The notes: generated by a model from the sequence alone, not told the origin. Counted from the stretch's first letter, positions 24,465 through 32,989 are shown. The stretch: DNA of 64,000 nucleotides from JAMOQA01 sp964420365 (GCA_964420365.1 CAYQTA010000069.1:18213-82212); one strand, 5' to 3'. Program-made: numbers and translations.

Positions 24465-25784
24465 TTACCGCTTGAGGGTCAGGGCCTCCTGGACCATCTG
24501 GTCGGTGGTCGTGATCACGCGGGAGTTCGACTGGTAACCCCGCTCGACCACGATCATGTCGGTGAACTGCTCGGTGATGTCGACGTTCGAGAGCTCGAGC
24601 GCCCGGGACATCACCTTCCCCCGTCCGCCGGTATCGGCGGCCCCCATCGCGGCCGGCCCGGAGCCGAGGGACGCGAGGAACGTGTTGTCCCCGTGCTTGA
24701 AGAGGCCGCCCGGGTTGTTGAACGACGCGATGGCGAGCTGGGCGAGTTCCATCACGCGGCCGTTCGTGAACACGCCGGAGACGATCCCGGTCTCGTCGAT
24801 CGCGATCGCCCGCAGCCGCCCCATCGAGAAACCGTCCTGGGAGAGGCTGTCGATCGCCGAGGGGGCCGAGTAGCCGCTGACCACCGGGGACGAGTCCTCG
24901 TCGTACAGGCGCCACTCCACGTCCTGGGCGGCCGCGCCGTTGGACCAGGCGGGGATGGACAGGGTGACGTTGTCCGAGGGGGAGGTCAGGCGGCCGTTGC
25001 CGTCGAACGTCACCGTGCCGGAGTCGACGACGTAGTAGTCGGGGTCACCGGGGTTGGTCGTCACGTCGACGTCGGAGCGGGGAACGCGGGCCTCCCAGTT
25101 CCACTGGTCGAGGACCCCGTCCCCGTCGTTGTCCACCGGGGTGAAGACGATGGTCAGGTCGTGGGCCTCTCCGAGGGCGTCGTAGACGGAGACGCTGGTC
25201 GTGAAGACCTCGGCCTCGTTCACCGACGAGGTGGCCGGGTCGTCCACCCGGGCGCCGGCGTTCAGGTTCATGTCGAGCCGGAAGTAGCGGGTCGCCTGGG
25301 GCGGCGCCGTCATCCCCGCCGGGATCTGGATGTCGCTGACCGCCCCGGACGGCACGACGTGCCCCTCGTCGTCCCGGCTGGTGTAGCCCTGGACCCGGTA
25401 CCCGGTCGGGTTGACCAGGTAGCCCTCGTCGTCGAAGGAGAAGTTCCCCGCCCGGGTGTAGACGTTCAAGCCGTCGGGCTGCCGCAGGACGAAGAAGCCG
25501 TTCCCCTCGATGGCGAGGTCCGTCGTCACCTCGGTGGGCTGGAGCGCCCCCTGGTGGAAGAGCTGCTGGACGGTGGAGAGCTTCGTGCCCATGCCGATCT
25601 GGTACGGGACGCCGTTGCCCGCCACGCCGTAGCCGCCACCGCCGGAGAACAGCTCGGCGAAGGTGGCCCGGGAGCCCTTGTACCCGATCGTGTTGACGTT
25701 GGCGAGGTTGTTGCCGATCACGCTCAGGGCGCTCGCGTGCGCCTTCAGTCCCGTCAGCCCCGCGTAGAACGAACCGTAGCCCAT
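24465..25784 (-). CDS. flgE: Flagellar hook protein FlgE
   Basis: FlgE polymerises into the hook, the universal joint of the flagellum. The 439-residue protein has the N-terminal FYAGLTGLKAHASALSVIGN, NNLANVNTIGYKGSRATF and EVTTDLAIEGNGFFVLR, a central variable domain with an Asp/Gly-rich VDNDGDGVLDQWNWEA segment, and the C-terminal ALELSNVDITEQFTDMIVVE with RGYQSNSRVITTTDQMVQEA. It follows flgD after 25 bp and is closed by a strong terminator. Confidence 0.97.
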   Translation of the reverse strand: MGYGSFYAGLTGLKAHASALSVIGNNLANVNTIGYKGSRATFAELFSGGGGYGVAGNGVPYQIGMGTKLSTVQQLFHQGALQPTEVTTDLAIEGNGFFVLRQPDGLNVYTRAGNFSFDDEGYLVNPTGYRVQGYTSRDDEGHVVPSGAVSDIQIPAGMTAPPQATRYFRLDMNLNAGARVDDPATSSVNEAEVFTTSVSVYDALGEAHDLTIVFTPVDNDGDGVLDQWNWEARVPRSDVDVTTNPGDPDYYVVDSGTVTFDGNGRLTSPSDNVTLSIPAWSNGAAAQDVEWRLYDEDSSPVVSGYSAPSAIDSLSQDGFSMGRLRAIAIDETGIVSGVFTNGRVMELAQLAIASFNNPGGLFKHGDNTFLASLGSGPAAMGAADTGGRGKVMSRALELSNVDITEQFTDMIVVERGYQSNSRVITTTDQMVQEALTLKR

Positions 25785-25809
25785 CTCTCCTCCCGTGGAT
25801 GCCGGCGGC

Positions 25810-26571
25810 TCACGCGCCGGTCTCGCCGCTCGTCCCTTCGTCCTGTCCCGTCTCCGTCCCGCCGGTCACCTGCACGCCGCCGGCTCCCGCGTCCAGGATC
25901 TCGACGATCGAACCGAACGGCAGGGTGCGGGTGCCGGAGACCAGCGAGAGCCCGTCCTCGCCGAAGTGCAGCCCCTCGACGGGCAGCACGACCAGCGCCA
26001 CTCCCGGCGACTCCTTCCCGGAGGCGTCGGTGGTCACCAACCGGAACTCGTACTCGCCGGGAGCGGCCGGGTTTCCGTCGTCGTCCAGGCCGTCCCACCG
26101 CAGGCGGTACCGGCCCGCGGCGGTCGATTCGAGGGGGATCGTCCGGACCGGCCGGCCGTCGGCGTCGTAGATCTCGACGCGGGCGGCGGCCTGCTCGCCG
26201 GTCAGCTCGAGGAAGATCTCCTCGGAGCCGCCGTCGGGCCCGAGGCGCAGCCGGCCGCCGGTGTCGACCAGCACTTCCCGGCCGATCATGTCCATCGCCT
26301 GGGCGTTGACGAGCTGGTCCTGCCCGGAGATCACCCCGTCCATCCGCTTGTTCAGGTCGATCAACTGCTCGAGGCTGGAGAAGGTCGCGAGCTGCGCCAC
26401 GAACTCGGTGTCCTTCTGCGGCTCGAGGGGGTCCTGGTTCTCGAGCTGGGCGACGAGCAGCGTGAGGAAGTCGTCCCGGCCGAGCACGTCGTCCCGGTCG
26501 ACGAACGGGTTCGACGGGGAGACCGTCCGGTAGTTGGTCGGATCGAGAACCGTGTCCGAGAGCGCGTTCAT
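25810..26571 (-). CDS. flgD: Flagellar hook capping/scaffolding protein FlgD
   Basis: FlgD caps the growing hook. The 253-residue protein shows the signature FLTLLVAQLENQDPLEPQKD followed by TEFVAQLATFSSLEQLIDLN, a TUDOR/FnIII-like C-terminal half with EIYDADGRPVRTIPLESTAA and YRLRWDGLDDDGNPAAPGEY. The start MNALSD at 26571 is chosen for GAGGAGGAA 7 nt before it and because a sigma54 promoter lies at 26599; an upstream in-frame extension would overlap that promoter. The acidic/Gly-rich C-terminal tail (about 20 residues) is unusual but short. Confidence 0.95.
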   Translation of the reverse strand: MNALSDTVLDPTNYRTVSPSNPFVDRDDVLGRDDFLTLLVAQLENQDPLEPQKDTEFVAQLATFSSLEQLIDLNKRMDGVISGQDQLVNAQAMDMIGREVLVDTGGRLRLGPDGGSEEIFLELTGEQAAARVEIYDADGRPVRTIPLESTAAGRYRLRWDGLDDDGNPAAPGEYEFRLVTTDASGKESPGVALVVLPVEGLHFGEDGLSLVSGTRTLPFGSIVEILDAGAGGVQVTGGTETGQDEGTSGETGA

Positions 26572-26598
26572 GCGCCGTTCCTCCTCGCCGCCGGAAGA

Positions 26599-26614
26599 AG
26601 CAAGGGGTGTGCCA
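26599..26614 (-). promoter_or_regulatory. sigma54 promoter of flgD-flgE
   Basis: Reverse-strand TGGCACA-N4-TTGCT, a close match to the sigma54 consensus. Predicted start near 26588, 17 nt before the flgD ATG. Confidence 0.9.
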
Positions 26615-26686
26615 GCGCGCCCCCTCCTGGAACCGCCCGGGGGACGCGGGTTCCCGGCGGACGCGCCCTCGCGGGGAACCCGGGGC

Positions 26687-26699
26687 GGCAACCCTTGCC
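26687..26699. promoter_or_regulatory. Putative activator dyad upstream of flgD promoter
   Basis: GGCA-ACCCT-TGCC, an exact GGCA-N5-TGCC dyad 72 bp upstream of the -24 element. It belongs to the shared set described for the six sigma54 promoters. Confidence 0.5.
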
Positions 26700-26727
26700 C
26701 GCCCGGGTGGGAAAAAGCTGCCGCCCC

Positions 26728-28275
26728 TCAGCCGACCACGTCGAGAAGGCCGACCCCGGGCCGGCGCTCCCGGCCGACCTCCCCCGGAGCGCCCCCGGGT
26801 CCCGCGACGACGTCCCTCGTGGGCCCGCTCCCGCCCCCCGGCTCCCTCCGCCCGGCGGTCCCGCGCGACGGATCCCCCTGGCCCCGGCTGTCCCCCGCGG
26901 CCACGTCGACCTGGACGTGGGTCCCCTGCCGGGCGCAGGCGAGCTCGATCCGGGCGCTCTCCTGGCCGAGGAGCGCCGCCACGTCGGGCCGTTCCGCGCG
27001 GACGTGGACGTGAAGACGCTCCCCCCGGCGAACGAACCGGAGGATCACCTCTCCCAGCTCGGGCGGATCGAGGCGAACCGTGACCGACCCCTGTTCGCCC
27101 TCGAGGGTGGCGAGGCGCGCCGCCACCTGCTCGGCGAGGGCGGGGGCGGCACTCCCCCGGGAAGGGGACGGCGCCGCGGGGGACGGGGTGGTTCCCGCCC
27201 GTCCCGCACCGGCAACCGCACCACCGGGCGGTGCGTGCCCGCCGGGCACGCCGGGATCCGTCCCGGGGGCCGGAGCCCCACCCCCCGGGGTCACCCCCGT
27301 GGCAGGGGCCCGCGGGGAAACCGGTCCCCCCGGGGCGCCGGGGCGGGCGCCCTCGGCGGCGGGGGTCGGCTCGGGAGGCGGAGGCCCCGCGGGGCCCTCC
27401 GGGACGGGCAGGTCCGGCGCGGGACGCTCGCCCATGGCCGCCTTCCCCCCCGGGAGACCCCGGGGAACGGCCTGGCGCACCGGGCCGGCGGGTCTCCCGT
27501 CGGCCGGCAACGGCTCCGGCCGGGGGAGATGGCGCGTCGTCTCCCCGGGCCCCGGCGTCCGGCTCCCGCGGGCCCGGACGCGCTTGCCGGGACGTCGCTT
27601 CCCCGGGGGGACCTTGCCCGGGGGGGGAAGGTCGTCCCCGCCGGGCGCCTCCGGCGGCCGGGCCGGGCCGGCGGGCAGCCCGCCGGGGGGGCGGCCCACC
27701 GGGTGTCTTCCTTGCGGGCCGGCATCGACGACGGTGGCCCCGGGTCGCGGGGGGGCGCCCCGTCCCGGGACGGGAATGCCGGTCCGTTCGTCGGCCGGCG
27801 CGGGAAGCGACGCAGCCCTCCCCGCCGGGCGCGGAACCCCGGTTGCGTCGGAACGCGCTGGAGACGGGGAACCGCCGGGACGGGGAGAGGACGGCGGCGC
27901 GCCTCCCGCGGCGTGGGGGGGGGCCGGCGCTGGAGAGGCATGGCCGCGACCCCGCGGGGCCTTCGTGGAACCGGCCGGCTCGGCCGCCGCCCGGCCCGGG
28001 GCCCGGGTCCGGGAACGGGTTCCGCCCCTTCCCGGGGCACGGGGCGGACCCGGATCCGCCCGGCCCGCGGGGGAGGCGGATGCGTTGCCCGGGGCAGACG
28101 AGGACGGTCCCCCTCCGCGGGTGGAAACCCGTCCGGGAGGGGCTTCCACCGGCGGCGGCAGCGGACCCGGAACGACGAATCCCGCCGGCCGCTCCGGGGA
28201 ACGCCCGGACCGTTTCCTCGGATTCCTCGGAACGCCGGCCGCCCGGGGCGGCCCCGCCGGAGGTGAGACACGCAT
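26728..28275 (-). CDS. fliK: Flagellar hook-length control protein FliK
   Basis: FliK measures hook length and triggers the FlhB specificity switch. Only the C-terminal domain is diagnostic (about residues 380-465): AEQVAARLATLEGEQGSVTV, RLDPPELGEVILRFVRRGER and ARIELACARQGTHVQVDVAA, the Flg_hook pattern. The preceding ~375 residues are a Pro/Gly/Ala/Arg-rich low-complexity ruler without visible motifs. I took ATG 28275 since it lies right behind a sigma54 promoter, giving 515 residues. The predicted transcript start leaves only about 5 nt of leader. An internal ATG at 27435 with a better ribosome site would give a 235-residue form that keeps the C-domain. Confidence 0.8.
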   Translation of the reverse strand: MRVSPPAGPPRAAGVPRNPRKRSGRSPERPAGFVVPGPLPPPVEAPPGRVSTRGGGPSSSAPGNASASPAGRADPGPPRAPGRGGTRSRTRAPGRAAAEPAGSTKAPRGRGHASPAPAPPHAAGGAPPSSPRPGGSPSPARSDATGVPRPAGRAASLPAPADERTGIPVPGRGAPPRPGATVVDAGPQGRHPVGRPPGGLPAGPARPPEAPGGDDLPPPGKVPPGKRRPGKRVRARGSRTPGPGETTRHLPRPEPLPADGRPAGPVRQAVPRGLPGGKAAMGERPAPDLPVPEGPAGPPPPEPTPAAEGARPGAPGGPVSPRAPATGVTPGGGAPAPGTDPGVPGGHAPPGGAVAGAGRAGTTPSPAAPSPSRGSAAPALAEQVAARLATLEGEQGSVTVRLDPPELGEVILRFVRRGERLHVHVRAERPDVAALLGQESARIELACARQGTHVQVDVAAGDSRGQGDPSRGTAGRREPGGGSGPTRDVVAGPGGAPGEVGRERRPGVGLLDVVG

Positions 28276-28290
28276 GACGCCCCGGCAAAG

Positions 28291-28306
28291 AGCAAGGACC
28301 GTGCCC
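28291..28306 (-). promoter_or_regulatory. sigma54 promoter of fliK
   Basis: Reverse-strand GGGCACG-N4-TTGCT matches the sigma54 consensus. The predicted start lies only about 5 nt before the fliK ATG at 28275. Confidence 0.85.
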
Positions 28307-28358
28307 GCGCCGGGAGGACGCCGCGCCGGGAGTTCGGGGAGGTGCCGGACGGACACCC

Positions 28359-28371
28359 GGCAGATCTTGCC
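28359..28371. promoter_or_regulatory. Putative activator dyad upstream of fliK promoter
   Basis: GGCA-GATCT-TGCC, an exact dyad 52 bp upstream of the fliK -24 element. It is also about 35 bp upstream of the divergent sigma28 promoter. A near-identical copy, with GATCC in the centre, lies at 40809. Confidence 0.5.
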
Positions 28372-28406
28372 GCCCCGCCCGGCAGGGGTTTCCGGGGACC
28401 CCGGGC

Positions 28407-28433
28407 TCAAGGCCCCCGGGCCGGGGCCGACAA
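28407..28433 (+). promoter_or_regulatory. sigma28 (FliA) promoter of the CheX/CheC-like fusion gene
   Basis: TCAAGGCC (28407-28414), an 11-bp spacer and GCCGACAA (28426-28433) fit the sigma28 consensus. The gene starts 43 bp downstream. Confidence 0.7.
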
Positions 28434-28476
28434 GTCCGGAGAGAAGCCGCCTCCCCCGCGCGGCGGAAGGACTCCC

Positions 28477-29799
28477 GTGGCCGACGACGCGACCAGGCTG
28501 TTCACGAAGCTGATCCGCGAGGAGCCGGACGTCATCCTCCAGATCCTCGCGGAGAACGTGGGCTCCCTCGTCGGCGCGGAGGTGGAGATCACGCCGATCC
28601 ACGAGGACCAGGCCCAGCTCGAGGAGACGCTGGGCGACACGGACCTCTACTTCTTTCCGATCACCGATCACCAGGAGAACCGGACCACCGCGCTGCTGAT
28701 CATGGACCTGCCCGCCGCCGTCCACGCCGGGGCCGCCTTCGCCCTGATGGGACCCGAGCAGGTGCAGGAGGTCCTCGAGACCGGGGAGGTGCCCGACATC
28801 CTCCACGACTCGATCGGCGAGGTGGCCAACGTGATCTGCGGGGCGGCGGCCAACGTCATCCGGGAGAAGAGCGGCCAGGCGCCGGAGTTCCGCCGGGCAG
28901 CGGACTTCAAGAAGGTCCATGCCGGCCCCTGGCCCTCGATCCTCGGCGACATCGACGACAACGTTCCCTGGGAGTTCGTCGCGGGGAGACTCAGTCTCAA
29001 GGGGGAGGACCGGGGAGTCATCCTCTTCGCGGGGAGCGACGAGGAAAAGGGGGTGATCACCCCCGAGATGATCCAGGAGGCCCGGGCGAAGGCGGCCTCC
29101 GGCACGGACGCCGGCGCGACGGCGGACGAGGGGGAGGCGGCTGCCGCGGCCACCGCCACCGGCGCGACGGCGGACGAGGGGGAGGCCGCCACCGGCGGGA
29201 GCGGGGCCGGGAACGCCACCGACGACGGCCAGGCGGTCGGCCCCGGCAGGACGGCCGCCGGCGCGGCCGACGCCGGGAAGGAGGCGGTGGGCGCGGCCGG
29301 TGGCGGTGCCCCGGCGACGAGCGGCAACGTGGCGGCCACGCCCGGAAAGGCGGCCGGCGGGACGAGCGCCGAGGGAGACGCCGCGACCGGGACCGGGGAG
29401 ACCGGGCTCGACCCGTCCTCGTCCCGGATCAGCCTCTCCGCCCAGCCGGCCGACCCGGCGGCCCTCGCCCTCCGCAACGCGCTCCTCGAGATCGGGGTCA
29501 ACGTGCCTCCCCTTTACCGGCCCGGGGGTGCCGTGCCCCGGAAGTCGGACGCGGTGATCGTCGTCACCCGTTCGCCGACCGACCTGCGGCTGCGGGCCGA
29601 GCGGATCCGGGCGATCGGCCAGACCGAGGGAGCGATCGTCGTCGCGTCGGACCACCCGACCCGCGAGCTGGTCCTCGCGGCCCGGGAGGTGGACGCGGCG
29701 GCGTTCCTCGTGCTGCCGACCACGCCGGACCGGCTGCGCGAGCTGCTCGCCCGGCTGCCGAAGCCGGCGGTCCCGGAGCCGGAATCGGCCCCCGCCTGA
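28477..29799 (+). CDS. CheX/CheC-like protein fused to a degenerate receiver domain
   Basis: A 440-residue, three-part protein. The N-terminal ~200 residues look like the CheX/CheC/FliY phosphatase fold: ENVGSLVGAEVEITPI, LLIMDLPAAVHAGAAFALMG, and HDSIGEVANVICGAAANVIR, where E-x2-N matches the phosphatase active-site pattern. A ~130-residue Ala/Gly/Thr/Asp linker follows, with the unit GATADEGEAA repeated. The last ~110 residues resemble a response-regulator receiver (SDAVIVVTRSPTDLRLRAER, AIVVASDHPTREL, AAFLVLPTTPDRLRELLARL) but lack the acidic pocket and the usual Lys-Pro. GTG 28477 has GGAAGGA about 6 nt upstream; longer frames would pass through the sigma28 promoter. It is transcribed ahead of cheY-cheX and likely acts in CheY signalling. 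Confidence 0.75.
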   Translation: MADDATRLFTKLIREEPDVILQILAENVGSLVGAEVEITPIHEDQAQLEETLGDTDLYFFPITDHQENRTTALLIMDLPAAVHAGAAFALMGPEQVQEVLETGEVPDILHDSIGEVANVICGAAANVIREKSGQAPEFRRAADFKKVHAGPWPSILGDIDDNVPWEFVAGRLSLKGEDRGVILFAGSDEEKGVITPEMIQEARAKAASGTDAGATADEGEAAAAATATGATADEGEAATGGSGAGNATDDGQAVGPGRTAAGAADAGKEAVGAAGGGAPATSGNVAATPGKAAGGTSAEGDAATGTGETGLDPSSSRISLSAQPADPAALALRNALLEIGVNVPPLYRPGGAVPRKSDAVIVVTRSPTDLRLRAERIRAIGQTEGAIVVASDHPTRELVLAAREVDAAAFLVLPTTPDRLRELLARLPKPAVPEPESAPA

Positions 29800-29809
29800 T
29801 CCCCGCCCC

Positions 29810-29836
29810 TTCAGATTCTCCCGGTCCGTCCGATAC
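29810..29836 (+). promoter_or_regulatory. sigma28 (FliA) promoter of cheY-cheX
   Basis: TTCAGATT (29810-29817), an 11-bp spacer and TCCGATAC (29829-29836). The following GAAGGCCAG repeats the sequence downstream of the motA promoter. Transcription would begin near 29843, about 57 nt before cheY. Confidence 0.7.
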
Positions 29837-29899
29837 GAAGGCCAGGAGCGCACCCCGTGGGGGGCGCGCGACCAGTATCCGCCCGGAGGAGACGAATCG

Positions 29900-30277
29900 A
29901 TGGCGATCAAGGTGCTGCTCGTGGACGACTCGGCGGTGATGCGGAAGGTGCTGACCCGTGCCCTGCGCCAGGCCGGCCTGGACGTGGGGGACATCCTCGA
30001 GGCGGGGGACGGCTCGGAGGCGATCGGGGTGCTCGAGAACGATCCTTCCGTCGACCTCATCCTCTGCGACTGGAACATGCCCAACATGAACGGCCCGGAC
30101 TTCGTCGCCGCCGCGCGGGCGAAGGGCTACGAGATGCCGATCGTGATGGTGACGACCGAGGCGGGCAACGAGCGGGTGCAGCAGGCCCTCGACGCGGGCG
30201 CCAACGGCTTCGTCACCAAGCCGTTCACGCCGGACAAGCTCGGCGAGGCCCTCGAGAAGATCCTCCAGCCGGCCTGA
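29900..30277 (+). CDS. cheY: Chemotaxis response regulator CheY
   Basis: A 125-residue single-domain receiver that, when phosphorylated, binds FliM to change rotation. The acidic pair Asp9-Asp10 (KVLLVDDSAVMRKVL), phosphoacceptor Asp57 (LILCDWNMPNMNG), the Thr in MVTTEAG and the Lys in FVTKPFTPDKL are all present. GGAGGAG lies 7-8 nt before the ATG. The genes for CheA, CheW and receptors are not in this window. It is followed by cheX after 41 bp. Confidence 0.93.
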   Translation: MAIKVLLVDDSAVMRKVLTRALRQAGLDVGDILEAGDGSEAIGVLENDPSVDLILCDWNMPNMNGPDFVAAARAKGYEMPIVMVTTEAGNERVQQALDAGANGFVTKPFTPDKLGEALEKILQPA

Positions 30278-30318
30278 TCCTCGACCGGCGAGGGGGGTCG
30301 GACGAGGGAGGGAACGAC

Positions 30319-30798
30319 GTGACGGTCGAAGCGGCGGTGGACGTGGGTGCGATCCTCGCGGACTCGTTCCGCGAGAACATCGAGATGATGTTCGGCCTGC
30401 CCCTCGAGGGACCGGAAGAGGGTTCCGGCGACGGGCAGATGACCATGTCCGGCATGGTCGGGCTCGGGGGGCCGGAGTTCCGCGGGCTGCTCCAGATCGC
30501 GTGTACCGACCGGGGCGCGCGGAAGCTGGCCGCCACCCTGCTCGGGGGCGAGGAGATGCTCGGCGACGATCCCGCGATGATCGCGGACGGCCTCGGGGAA
30601 CTGGCCAACCTGGTCGGGGGTGCGATCAAGCGCCGGCTCGACGAGGGGGGCGGCAACATCGAGCTGTCCCTGCCGTCGGTCCTCGAGGGCGAGGGCAACC
30701 TCCTCGGCGTCAGCAACTCGGAGCGCGTGACCCTCCGCTGGATCGTGGACGGCGAGCTGGTGGAAACCTCCCTCGTCTACACGATCAACGGTTCCTGA
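30319..30798 (+). CDS. cheX: Chemotaxis phosphatase CheX
   Basis: CheX removes phosphate from CheY-P. The 159-residue protein has the CheX pattern: ILADSFRENIEMMFGLPLE, LGGPEFRGLLQIACTDRGAR, DGLGELANLVGGAIKRRLDE with the E-x2-N active-site pair, and LSLPSVLEGEGNLLGVSNSE. GTG 30319 has GAGGGAGG about 7 nt upstream. The gene lies directly behind cheY, its presumed substrate, and ahead of a terminator. Together with the fusion protein at 28477 it gives two CheY-phosphatase-type proteins in one locus. Confidence 0.9.
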   Translation: MTVEAAVDVGAILADSFRENIEMMFGLPLEGPEEGSGDGQMTMSGMVGLGGPEFRGLLQIACTDRGARKLAATLLGGEEMLGDDPAMIADGLGELANLVGGAIKRRLDEGGGNIELSLPSVLEGEGNLLGVSNSERVTLRWIVDGELVETSLVYTINGS

Positions 30799-30830
30799 TA
30801 CCCGCAGGGCCGCGCGCGGGCCGTGCGGGC

Positions 30831-30854
30831 GGGGAGCCGGCGTGCCGGCTCCCC
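30831..30854 (+). terminator. Terminator after cheX
   Basis: GGGGAGCCGG and CCGGCTCCCC form a 10-bp stem with a CGTG loop, followed by a pyrimidine-rich stretch with TTT. It lies 33 bp past the cheX stop. Confidence 0.75.
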
Positions 30855-31011
30855 CTCGTCGTTTCCGCCGGTCGATCTTCCCGCACCGGCGATCCCCGGA
30901 CGGGGCGGCACGAACCGTGGCGGGTCCTCTTGCCGGCCGCCCGGGAACCCGCGAGGGAATTCCCCGTGGCGCGCGGACGGGTTGCGCGGCGGGAACGCGG
31001 TGCGCGGCGAA

Positions 31012-31515
31012 TCAGGACGGGTCGTCGGGACCCGGGACCGGGAAGGAACCGGGGGGAAGGAACGAGCGCGGAACGCGCGCCGACCCGCGCCCGGGGCCGG
31101 GGTGCCGCGCGGCCGGGCGAGCCGGGAAGGGTCGGCCCGGCCGGGCCGCGGGACGCCCCGCGAGTTCCTCCCGCAGGCGGCGGGTGTTCGCCTCGATCCG
31201 CGCCCGCTGCTCCTCGAGGGACGCCTTCACCTCGCGGAGCCGCTCGAGTTGCCGTCGCCAGCCGTCGGCCAGGCGCCGGAAGTTCTCGTCGAGGCGGCGG
31301 AGACCCTCCCGGGACCGCGCGGTGGCGGCGGTCACCTGCGCGTGGCGGGCGAACGTCTCCTCCAGGATGGGGAGGTAGGGGCCTGCATCCTCGGCGAGGG
31401 AGATCCCCTTCCTCTCGAACGAGGAGCGGATGCTCTCGACGAAGGACTCCGGCACCCGGTGGTGCCGGGCGAGGCGGTCGATCTGGTCGGCGAGGGTCCT
31501 CGTGGGCTGGTCCAT
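31012..31515 (-). CDS. Hypothetical coiled-coil protein at the end of the basal-body operon
   Basis: A 167-residue protein, not recognised. After a short N-terminal helical start (ADQIDRLARHHRVPESFVES), residues 50-125 are a nearly continuous Leu/Arg/Glu-rich helix (DENFRRLADGWRRQLERLRE, SLEEQRARIEANTRRLREEL), typical of a coiled coil. A Pro/Arg/Gly-rich tail follows. The start MDQPTRT at 31515 is chosen; longer frames are low in sense. The gene lies 112 bp downstream of the M23 peptidase in the same direction, so it may be the last gene of the flgB-to-motE operon. Its function cannot be inferred beyond a probable structural or binding role. Confidence 0.72.
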   Translation of the reverse strand: MDQPTRTLADQIDRLARHHRVPESFVESIRSSFERKGISLAEDAGPYLPILEETFARHAQVTAATARSREGLRRLDENFRRLADGWRRQLERLREVKASLEEQRARIEANTRRLREELAGRPAARPGRPFPARPAARHPGPGRGSARVPRSFLPPGSFPVPGPDDPS

Positions 31516-31627
31516 GGATGCCTGCTCCCGACCTCCCCGCCCTCCCCTGTACGGCGAAACCCCCGCCGTGCAAGGGGTCCCCGGGGTCCGCGAACGGGCC
31601 CGGACCACCACGGTCGACCCGGGACGA

Positions 31628-32989
31628 CTACTCGCCGGGCAGGGGGAGCTTGTCCGCCAGGTTGTTCCGGATCCAGCGCGCGTCGAACCACTCGATCGGG
31701 TCGACCGCGACACCGCCGACGAAGATCCCCAGGTGCAGGTGGTCGCCCCCGGCAAGGCCGGTGGCGCCGGTCCGCCCGAGGATCTCCCCCCGCTTCACGA
31801 GCTGTCCCGGGGCGACGTCGATCGAGGAGAGGTGCGCGTACAGGCTCAGCAGGCCGTGGCCGTGGTCCAGGACGACCACGTTGCCGTAGATGCCGAGCCA
31901 GTCCGCGTAGAGCACCCGGCCGGCGTTGGCGGCGGGTACCGGCGCGCGGGCGGTCGACGCCAGGTCGAGGCCCAGGTGGACCTGGTGGTCGACGACCTGC
32001 CCCCGGTAGACGTACGTCCGGTCGTCGGCGTACCCGGCCCGGCGGGCGGAGTTCGGGAGCTGGAGGAACCGTCCCCGCCAGTGGAACGTCTCCTCGCTCT
32101 GCCGGGAGAGCTCCGCGATCTTCGCCCGGTTGGCGCGGCGGAGTTCCCCGTTGATCCGCAGGTACTGGTCGAGCAGGGTGCCGGAGGCGTCGAAGCCGGG
32201 CGTGCGGGAGGCGATCGCCGGGACGACCCGCTCGAGGAACCGGTCGGACAGCCGGATCGTGTCCCGCCGGGGCGGGTGGCGTCGAAAGTGGTCGACGAAC
32301 GCCTGCTCGGCCCGGTTGCCCGCCGCGTCCTCGGCGAAGAGGCGAATCTCCGCCGGGTCGTCCAGGTTCCACGGGACGCCGTACAGGCAGAATCGCTCTC
32401 CCTCGCCGCCGCCGGGAAGCGGCCGGGAGGGGATCTCCACCGACCCGACGCGGACGCCGGAACGAACCGCCGCCGGCCCGACGCGGAACACGACGGCACC
32501 GCTGCCGCCCTGCCGCACGTAGTGCCTCGTCGAGACGACACCGAGGGAGGGCGGCCGGAAACGCACGTCGAGGGTCTTCTCGACCACCACCGGCTCCGGG
32601 TGCCGGAGGAACCCGTGGCGCCGCTCGGCGACGAGGCGCACGGTCACCTTTCCCTCCGCCAACCACGCCGGGCTGCCCTTGGCCAGGCGCGCCGCGAGCG
32701 TGGCGGTGCGCGGGGGAACCCTCTTCCAGAACTCCCAGGGGGTGGGCAGCTCGTCCCGGGCCTCGCCGAGGAGCTCCTCGTGGTCTCCCTGCACGGCGAC
32801 GAGCGCGAGGGAGGCGACGCCTCCCGCCGGGACCTCCGCGGTCGCGGTCACCGCCGTCCCGGGCAGGCCGACCGCGGGACGGTCGGTCTCCAGGGAGAGG
32901 CGGGGCTCGGGCCCCACGTACAGGAGGCCCTGGAGGCCCCACGCGAGCAGCACGACGACCAGCAGGACGAGGACGAGACGCAGCTTCAT
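31628..32989 (-). CDS. M23-family (LytM-like) peptidoglycan endopeptidase
   Basis: A 453-residue exported peptidase. An N-terminal signal or anchor helix (LVLVLLVVVLLAWGLQGLLY) is followed by about 250 residues of beta-rich, Ig-like sequence. The C-terminal M23 domain has the zinc ligands HLGLDLAS (His and Asp) and HLHLGIF, plus DHGHGLLSLYAHLSSI, GQLVKRGEILGRTGATGLAG. The catalytic set appears complete, so activity against peptide cross-links is likely. It sits between the secreted unknown protein at 33018 and the coiled-coil protein, downstream of motE. As FlgJ here lacks a muramidase, a role in opening the wall for the rod is plausible but unproved. Confidence 0.9.
   Translation of the reverse strand: MKLRLVLVLLVVVLLAWGLQGLLYVGPEPRLSLETDRPAVGLPGTAVTATAEVPAGGVASLALVAVQGDHEELLGEARDELPTPWEFWKRVPPRTATLAARLAKGSPAWLAEGKVTVRLVAERRHGFLRHPEPVVVEKTLDVRFRPPSLGVVSTRHYVRQGGSGAVVFRVGPAAVRSGVRVGSVEIPSRPLPGGGEGERFCLYGVPWNLDDPAEIRLFAEDAAGNRAEQAFVDHFRRHPPRRDTIRLSDRFLERVVPAIASRTPGFDASGTLLDQYLRINGELRRANRAKIAELSRQSEETFHWRGRFLQLPNSARRAGYADDRTYVYRGQVVDHQVHLGLDLASTARAPVPAANAGRVLYADWLGIYGNVVVLDHGHGLLSLYAHLSSIDVAPGQLVKRGEILGRTGATGLAGGDHLHLGIFVGGVAVDPIEWFDARWIRNNLADKLPLPGE

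Noticed and set aside
25795..28513. Several long open frames on both strands over fliK and flgD
   Set aside because: Only one reverse frame carries the FliK C-terminal domain. The others are low-complexity Arg/Gly/Pro sequences caused by base composition.
31560..31590. A possible sigma54 site upstream of the coiled-coil gene
   Set aside because: TTGCA is present on the reverse strand, but the -24 GG is not at the right spacing.
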